This document shows, piece after piece, positions 30,585 through 34,905 of a stretch of DNA of 34,905 nt. The position numbers and the translations under genes are program-made. Position 1 is the stretch's first letter; each line of letters opens with the position of its first letter. The notes beneath the pieces were generated by a model. The model was not told the DNA's origin and made no database searches. It saw only the letters and a program-made list of their open reading frames with translations. Source of the stretch: JANJWP01 sp964540725 (lineage in GTDB: Bacteria > Patescibacteriota > Gracilibacteria > BD1-5 > UBA2023); the NCBI GenBank assembly GCA_964540725.1, contig CAZINU010000010.1, positions 1-34,905 of the forward strand. The letters run 5' to 3'.

Positions 30585-30603
30585 ACCCCTTACCCTCCTT
30601 CCT

Positions 30604-30828
30604 ATGGCACGCAAAGCCCTCGTCGTAAAGTGCGAGCGTAACAACGCCACGGCCGAACGGCGGAAAGCCGCCGGACTCGCGGTTCAGTTCCCCACCCGTC
30701 TCTACCACCGCTGCAGCGTCTGCGGCCGCGTCGGCGGATACATGGGCAAGTTCGACATGTGCCGCATCTGCGTCCGCGAAAAAGCCAACGCAGGCGAACT
30801 CATGGGCGTCCGCAAGTCGAGCTGGTAG
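30604..30828 (+). CDS. rpsN: 30S ribosomal protein uS14, zinc-binding form
   Basis: 74 residues from ATG 30604 (MARKALVVKCERNNATAERR); the upstream open frame overlaps rplE and is not coding. The motif CSVCGRVGGYMGKFDMCRIC has the two CxxC pairs of the zinc-type (C+) uS14. uS14 binds in the head. The N-terminus is slightly longer than in the typical 61-residue C+ form. It stops with TAG. Confidence 0.95.
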   Translation: MARKALVVKCERNNATAERRKAAGLAVQFPTRLYHRCSVCGRVGGYMGKFDMCRICVREKANAGELMGVRKSSW

Positions 30829-30860
30829 TCCGTTTAGTCTCCTTTTTCCGAAACCCTCCT

Positions 30861-31247
30861 ATGATCCTCGATCCGATCGCAGACATGCTCACCCGTATCC
30901 GAAACGGATACCTTGCCCGACTGTCTTCCGTCGAAGCGCCGTTTTCGACCATCAAGGCCGAAATCCTGCGCATCCTCAAGAAAAACGGGTACGTCGCCGG
31001 GTACGAAGTCTCCGAAGACGGCCGTTCGTTCAAAATCGCGTTGAACGACGTCCGCCAGACCAAGTACGTTCCGTCGTTCCGCCGCGTTTCCCGCCCGGGA
31101 CAGCGCATCTACGTCAAGTCCGTCGATATCCGCAAGTCCCGCAACGGGCACGGAATCTACATCATTTCCACGCCGAAGGGCGTCGTTACGGGGTACGAAG
31201 CCCACTCCCTCGGAGTCGGCGGAGAAATCCTCTGCGAAGTCTTCTAG
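30861..31247 (+). CDS. rpsH: 30S ribosomal protein uS8
   Basis: 128 residues from ATG 30861 (MILDPIADMLTRIRNGYLAR), the family start, though the frame is open further upstream. The C-terminus RNGHGIYIISTPKGVVTGYE and GVGGEILCEVF matches uS8. In other bacteria uS8 represses the spc operon. The leader is pyrimidine-rich (aaaccctcct before ATG). It stops with TAG. Confidence 0.96.
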   Translation: MILDPIADMLTRIRNGYLARLSSVEAPFSTIKAEILRILKKNGYVAGYEVSEDGRSFKIALNDVRQTKYVPSFRRVSRPGQRIYVKSVDIRKSRNGHGIYIISTPKGVVTGYEAHSLGVGGEILCEVF

Positions 31248-31284
31248 TCGTCGTTCCCTTTAGTTCATCGAAATTTCCGATAAT

Positions 31285-31839
31285 ATGTCTCGCATCTGAA
31301 AGCTTCCCGTCAAACTCCCCTCCGGAGTGACCGCAACCGTCGACGGGAAGAAGGTCGCAGTGAAGGGCAGCAAGGGGGAACTCTCCCTCGTCCTTCAGGA
31401 TTGCGTGTCCGTAGAGCTCATCGAGTGAGCGCTCTCGGTCGCCGTCGAAAATCCTGCCGACAGTTCCCAAAAAGCCTTCTGGGGCCTTACCCGCGCCCTC
31501 CTCGCCAACATGGTCCAGGGCGTTTCCGAAGGATACAAGAAGTCCCTCGAAATCCAGGGAGTCGGGTACAAGTTCGAAGTCACTTCGCCCACTAAACTCA
31601 CGTTGTCCGTCGGCTTCTCCCACAAGGTCGTTCTCGATGCTCCGAAAGGAATTACGATTTCTCCGGACGAAAAGGAAAAGAACGTCATCCACGTTTCCGG
31701 AATCGACAAGCAGCAGGTAGGATACTTCTCGGCGCTCGTCCGCGGTATCAAGAAGCCCGAACCGTACAAGGGGAAGGGAATCCGCTACGTCGGAGAATAC
31801 GTCCGCCGCAAGGCCGGTAAGACCGCAGGTAAGAAATAA
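31285..31839 (+). CDS. rplF: 50S ribosomal protein uL6, with two UGA-Gly codons
   Basis: 184 residues. The start reads MSRI-(UGA)-KLPVKLPSGV with UGA at 31297-31299 on the invariant Gly of the family's MSRIGKxPI start. A second UGA at 31426-31428 (residue 48) lies in a variable loop (LIE-UGA-ALSV). The standard code would only give the C-terminal half from ATG 31510. The region LEIQGVGYKFEV and the C-terminal PEPYKGKGIRYVGEYVRRKA are diagnostic. uL6 binds near the factor-binding site. It stops with TAA. Confidence 0.97.
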
Positions 31840-31862
31840 TTTCCCGTTTTCCCACCCATCCC

Positions 31863-32204
31863 ATGCTCGAAAAAGTCGCCAAGCGCATCCAGCGCCACAA
31901 GCGCATCCGCGCAAAGGTTTCCGGAACCGCTTCCTGCCCCCGGTTGGCCGTCTTCCGTTCGAATGTTTCGATCTACGCGCAAATGATCGACGACGTCGCC
32001 GGAAAAACTCTCTGCTCCGCTTCCGACATGAAGGCGAAAACCGGAACCAAGACCGTCGCAGCCGTCGCCGTCGGAAAGGAAATCGCTGAAAAGGCGCTTG
32101 CCCTCGGTATCGAGAAATGCGTCTTCGATCGCGGAGGATTCCTTTTCCACGGACGCGTCAAAGCCCTTGCCGAGGCCGCCCGTACCGCCGGACTCAAGTT
32201 TTAA
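31863..32204 (+). CDS. rplR: 50S ribosomal protein uL18
   Basis: 113 residues. LAVFRSNVSIYAQMIDDVAG and the C-terminal FDRGGFLFHGRVKALAEAAR are diagnostic of uL18, which binds 5S rRNA with uL5. It lies 23 bases after rplF. It stops with TAA. Confidence 0.96.
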   Translation: MLEKVAKRIQRHKRIRAKVSGTASCPRLAVFRSNVSIYAQMIDDVAGKTLCSASDMKAKTGTKTVAAVAVGKEIAEKALALGIEKCVFDRGGFLFHGRVKALAEAARTAGLKF

Positions 32205-32231
32205 ACCCCACTACCCCTATCATTCCCCATT

Positions 32232-32873
32232 ATGGCGAAAGAAATGCGCGAAAACTCCAAGCGCGGCCCCCGCAAGGACGGCGGATTCCGCGAAGTCGAA
32301 AAGGAGTTTAAGGAAGAGCTTCTCGAGGTCGCCCGCGTAACCCGCGTGACGGCCGGTGGACGCCAGCTCCGCTTCCGTGCCGCGGTCGTCGTCGGAAACG
32401 GCAAGGGTACCGTCGGACTCGGAACCGGTAAGGCGGCCGAAGTCGTCGTCGCCATCGAAAAAGCCGTTCGCGACGCGAAGAAAAACCTCCTCACCTTCCC
32501 GATTTCCGGCAACACCGTTCCGTACCAGGTAACCGCCAACTACAAGGCGACCGGCGTTATGGTCCACCCGGCTTCCGAAGGTACCGGTATCATCGCCGGA
32601 GGCGCCATCCGCAAGCTCATGTTCGTTTCCGGACTCAAGGACGTCCTTACCAAGCGCTACGGAGGACGCAACCAGCTCACCAACGTCCGCGCCGCCCTTC
32701 GCGCCCTCTCCGCCCTCAAGGCCGCTCCGGCCGTCCAGTTCGGAAAGAAGGCCGAAGCCCCCGCTGCCGAATCCGCTTCCGCCGAAGAGGCTCCGAAGAC
32801 GGAAAAGAAGGCCCCCGCCAAGAAGCCGGCCGCGAAAAAGCCCGCCGCGAAGAAGGCCGAATCCGCCGAATAA
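32232..32873 (+). CDS. rpsE: 30S ribosomal protein uS5 with long Ala/Lys/Glu tail
   Basis: 213 residues. The double-stranded-RNA-binding fold (GGRQLRFRAAVVVGNGKGTV) and the C-terminal domain (GTGIIAGGAIRKLMFVSGLK) identify uS5, which with uS4 and uS3 forms the mRNA entry site. The last 45 residues or so are a low-complexity tail of repeated Lys-Lys-Pro-Ala-Ala units with Glu, absent from most bacteria. The leader ends ccccattatg, without Shine-Dalgarno site. rpmD is missing between it and rplO. Confidence 0.95.
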   Translation: MAKEMRENSKRGPRKDGGFREVEKEFKEELLEVARVTRVTAGGRQLRFRAAVVVGNGKGTVGLGTGKAAEVVVAIEKAVRDAKKNLLTFPISGNTVPYQVTANYKATGVMVHPASEGTGIIAGGAIRKLMFVSGLKDVLTKRYGGRNQLTNVRAALRALSALKAAPAVQFGKKAEAPAAESASAEEAPKTEKKAPAKKPAAKKPAAKKAESAE

Positions 32874-32897
32874 TCCTCCCCTTTCATTTTCTCTCGT

Positions 32898-33350
32898 ATG
32901 CTCAATCACGCATCCGTCTCCCCGAATCCGGGTTCGAAGAAGGCCCGCATCCGCCGCGGCCGTGGAAACGGCTCCGGAAAAGGAACCTTCTGCGGAACCG
33001 GCTGCAAGGGGCAGGGAACCCGTACCGGAAACGGTAAGTTCAACGCCGCCTTCGAAGGAGGCCAGACCCCGCTTTTCCGCCGCCTTCCGAAAATGCGCGG
33101 ATTCACCTCCCGCAACCAGGTCCGGTTCGAAGCCGTCAATCTCTCGTCGCTTCAAAAGCTCGCCGAAGCGGGCGTCGTCGAAATCGACGCGCTCGTTCTC
33201 GTTGAAAAGGGGCTCGTCCGCGAAGGATGCCCGGTAAAGATCCTCGGTTCCGGCGAACTTACGGTCGCCGTCAAGGTCAAGGCCAACGCCGCTTCCGCTT
33301 CCGCGAAGGCCGCCATCGAAAAGGCCGGAGGAACGATCGAATTGGCGTAA
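32898..33350 (+). CDS. rplO: 50S ribosomal protein uL15
   Basis: 150 residues. RIRRGRGNGSGKGTFCGTGC, KGQGTRTG and GGQTPLFRRLPKMRGFTSRN are diagnostic. It follows rpsE directly by 24 bases; the gene for uL30 (rpmD), normally in between, is absent, as known for CPR bacteria. A terminator follows, so secY and the rest of the spc operon are not continued here. It stops with TAA. Confidence 0.97.
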   Translation: MLNHASVSPNPGSKKARIRRGRGNGSGKGTFCGTGCKGQGTRTGNGKFNAAFEGGQTPLFRRLPKMRGFTSRNQVRFEAVNLSSLQKLAEAGVVEIDALVLVEKGLVREGCPVKILGSGELTVAVKVKANAASASAKAAIEKAGGTIELA

Positions 33351-33372
33351 TCCGCCCACGAATCGCTACGTT

Positions 33373-33402
33373 GGAAAAACTCCGGGGTCTCCGGAGTTTT
33401 TT
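33373..33402 (+). terminator. Terminator of the S10/spc operon
   Basis: Stem aaaaactccgg (33375-33385) with ccggagttttt (33391-33401), loop ggtct, T-rich exit. Confidence 0.88.
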
Positions 33403-33420
33403 CGTGCATCGCGAGGAATC

Positions 33421-33448
33421 TTGCTTTTTGCGTTTTTCGGGGTATACC
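33421..33448 (+). promoter_or_regulatory. Promoter for the second lectin-like orphan
   Basis: TTGCTT (33421-33426), 16 bases, TATACC (33443-33448), followed by AAAGGAGG eight bases before the ATG at 33490. Confidence 0.75.
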
Positions 33449-33489
33449 GGGTCCGTCATCGGCCGAACTACGGAAAGGAGGATTCTGCC

Positions 33490-33978
33490 ATGCAAACATT
33501 CCAAACACATACCGTCGTTCCGAAATTCGACCCGGGAAATTTCCGACTGAAATCGGATCGTTGGGCTTCGTACGCAAGCCCCTCGGGATTCCGTTTCCGG
33601 ACGAACCGGGACGGACACGCATTCGAAATCGCGAACGGCCCCTACGCGGGCCAGCAGCATTTTTCGAGTCCGTGGACGCTCCGGGAGATTCTCACACGAA
33701 GCGGGAGGCGATTGCCTACCCCGGAAGAGTGGGAATCCGCGATGGCTTCGGATCCTTCTTGGGCGGACAAATCCCTCCCGCTCTCCGGATCGGTCCGGTA
33801 TTCGGGATTCGGCTACGCCTTCGTGGGAATTCGCGGGTATTACTGGACGGAAAGATCCGACGGAACTTTCGGGTTCCTGATTCTCGGACACGGAGCGCCG
33901 TCATTTTCGTTCCCCTCCAATCTCCGTCTCTCCGCATTTGCGGTTCGTTGCGTTCAAACGGAGGATTCTCCCGGGTAA
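33490..33978 (+). CDS. C-type-lectin/FGE-fold-like protein, second copy
   Basis: 162 residues (MQTFQTHTVVPKFDPGNF at the start). It has the same landmarks as the protein at 14303: a TLREIL helix, RRLPTPEEWESAMA, a Gly-rich middle, GYYWTERSDG, and the closing RLSAFAVRCVQT. The WT(E/S) after GYY and the final VRCV are close to the FISUMP consensus. The N-terminal parts of the two proteins do not align, so they are distant paralogues. No signal peptide. Promoter, AAAGGAGG site and own terminator (overlapping the stop codon) match the other orphan. Ligand unknown. Confidence 0.7.
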   Translation: MQTFQTHTVVPKFDPGNFRLKSDRWASYASPSGFRFRTNRDGHAFEIANGPYAGQQHFSSPWTLREILTRSGRRLPTPEEWESAMASDPSWADKSLPLSGSVRYSGFGYAFVGIRGYYWTERSDGTFGFLILGHGAPSFSFPSNLRLSAFAVRCVQTEDSPG

Positions 33979-33992
33979 AACCGGGATTTTTT
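33969..33992 (+). terminator. Terminator overlapping the stop codon of the second lectin-like gene
   Basis: Stem tcccgg (33969-33974) with ccggga (33981-33986), loop containing the TAA stop, then six T. Confidence 0.8.
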
Positions 33993-34030
33993 AAAAGTCC
34001 GAAGAAGGGGGTGTGTCGGAATAGGAAGGC

Positions 34031-34070
34031 AACCGAAAAACGCGTCCCGAGCGGGACGCGTTTTTCGGTT
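34031..34070. terminator. Bidirectional terminator between convergent genes
   Basis: A 19-base perfect stem (34031-34049 with 34052-34070; aaccgaaaaacgcgtccc and complement) with A and T tracts inside both arms. It serves rplA on the - strand and backs up the + strand terminator. Confidence 0.9.
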
Positions 34071-34080
34071 TCGAACGATG

Positions 34081-34764
34081 CTACGCTTCGACCCGGATGC
34101 CCGGACCCATGGCGTTGCAGACGAAAACGGTATTGACGTAGGTTCCGCCTTTGACGCCGGACGGCTTGACGTCCTTGATGGCCTTCACGAAGAATTCGAT
34201 GTTTTCCTTGAGCTTCTTCGGTCCGAAGGAGAGCTTTCCGACGATGGAATGGACGTTCCCCTGCTTGTCGTTCTTGAATTCGAACTTACCGGCGAGGAGT
34301 TCCTTCGCGATGGCGATGAGGTCTTCTCCGACGGTACCGGCTTTCGGATTCGGCATGAGCCCCTTCGGTCCGAGGACCTTGGCGGCCTTACCCATCTTTT
34401 TCATCATTCCGGGGGTCGCAATGGCGACGTCGAAGTCGATCTTTCCGGACAGCACGGTTTCGAGGAGGTCTTCTCCGCCGGCGACGGTGACGCCGAGGGC
34501 GAGGAGCTCCTTCTCGTTTCCGACGTCGGTGAAGGCGCCGATGCGGGGAGCCTTACCGGTTCCGTTCGGAAGGGTGAGGGTGGAGCGGACCATTTGGTCG
34601 GCGTACTTCGGGTCGATGGCGAGGTTGAAGTGGATTTCGATGGTCGGATCGAACTTCACGGTATTCGTGCGTTCGAGGAGTTCGACCGCCTCGTCGACGG
34701 TATAGGCGCGGCCGGCTTCGATGAGCGCGGCGGCCTGGCGGTACTTCTTGCCGTATTTCTTCAT
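34081..34764 (-). CDS. rplA: 50S ribosomal protein uL1
   Basis: 227 residues from the ATG at 34764 (MKKYGKKYRQAAALIEAGRA); the frame is open further upstream but the promoter lies there. Hallmarks: IDFDVAIATPGMMKKMGK, VLGPKGLMPNPKAGTV and GKLSFGPKKLKENI. uL1 forms the L1 stalk that moves deacylated tRNA from the E site. Its usual partner rplK does not precede it. Some CPR lineages lack uL1, so its presence is informative for placement. It stops with TAG. Confidence 0.97.
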   Translation of the reverse strand: MKKYGKKYRQAAALIEAGRAYTVDEAVELLERTNTVKFDPTIEIHFNLAIDPKYADQMVRSTLTLPNGTGKAPRIGAFTDVGNEKELLALGVTVAGGEDLLETVLSGKIDFDVAIATPGMMKKMGKAAKVLGPKGLMPNPKAGTVGEDLIAIAKELLAGKFEFKNDKQGNVHSIVGKLSFGPKKLKENIEFFVKAIKDVKPSGVKGGTYVNTVFVCNAMGPGIRVEA

Positions 34765-34826
34765 AAAAAAGGAAGATAACGTGGTAATAGCGCCCTTTTC
34801 GGGCTCCCATGTTTTTGGGTGGCGAA

Positions 34827-34854
34827 AGTATATGGAAAACCGGAGCCGAAGCAA
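34827..34854 (-). promoter_or_regulatory. rplA promoter
   Basis: On the - strand: TTGCTT (34854-34849), 16 bases, TATACT (34832-34827), 62 bases before the ATG. Confidence 0.82.
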
Positions 34855-34905
34855 GCCGGAACGAAAGTCCAAAAGTTCTAAAATAAAAGCGGACACCCGG
34901 TACGG

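Noticed and set aside
1..34905. CRISPR arrays, rRNA genes, transposases or prophage genes
   Set aside because: No regularly spaced repeats, no rRNA segments and no transposase, integrase or phage structural motifs were found in any frame examined.

Overview
The window is a G+C-rich bacterial chromosome segment dominated by ribosomal-protein genes. It reads correctly only if UGA is a sense codon for glycine (translation table 25). In-frame UGA sits at invariant glycines of uL3, uS19, uL6 and CTP synthase (twice). A further UGA in uL6 and two in an unknown 427-residue protein bring the total to eight. Every recognised gene stops with TAA or TAG, with one exception discussed below. Code 25 is known from the candidate phyla Gracilibacteria (BD1-5/GN02) and Absconditabacteria (SR1), so the window most likely comes from a member of the Candidate Phyla Radiation. 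The absence of rpmD (uL30) between rpsE and rplO and the very short, Shine-Dalgarno-less leaders fit this. The high G+C is less typical of published members.

Layout: (1) 1-4965, + strand: rpsM (partial)-rpsK-rpsD-rpoA-rplQ-rplM-rpsI-rpsL-rpsG, then rpmA. (2) 4966-8023: a 55-residue membrane protein, an unassigned stretch with a possible small membrane ORF, a 427-residue protein with two copies of an undescribed domain, and ftsX. (3) 8024-10116: tRNA-Asp, tRNA-Ala, a compact structured element bounded by a duplicated tRNA 3' end, two tiny basic ORFs and tuf. (4) 10117-12117: rpsJ-rpmB-tRNA-Leu-rpsP-khpA, then a TrbC/VirB2-like pilin. (5) 12171-14160, - strand: tmk and a pseudopilin with NHL-like repeats. 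(6) 14161-18323: a C-type-lectin/FGE-like orphan, gyrA, and a convergent orphan that is the only ORF ending in TGA. (7) 18341-24587: pyrG (-), an AI-2E-family permease, a small hypothetical, a two-component system and a secreted helical protein. (8) 24588-33402: the S10/spc cluster rplC-D-W-B-rpsS-rplV-rpsC-rplP-rpmC-rpsQ-rplN-X-E-rpsN-H-rplF-R-rpsE-rplO. (9) 33403-34905: a second lectin-like orphan and rplA (-).

Regulatory signals are unusually legible. Many promoters fit TTGnnn, a spacer of exactly 16 bases, and a TATAAT-like -10 box, usually 15-35 bases from the start codon. Housekeeping genes have pyrimidine-rich leaders without a Shine-Dalgarno motif. Four unrelated monocistronic orphans instead carry a strong AAAGGAGG-type site and a near-consensus promoter, which suggests a separately acquired or separately controlled class. 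Three copies of a dispersed intergenic repeat occur near rpsG, tuf and pyrG. The pyrG and rplC leaders contain structures that could be regulatory.
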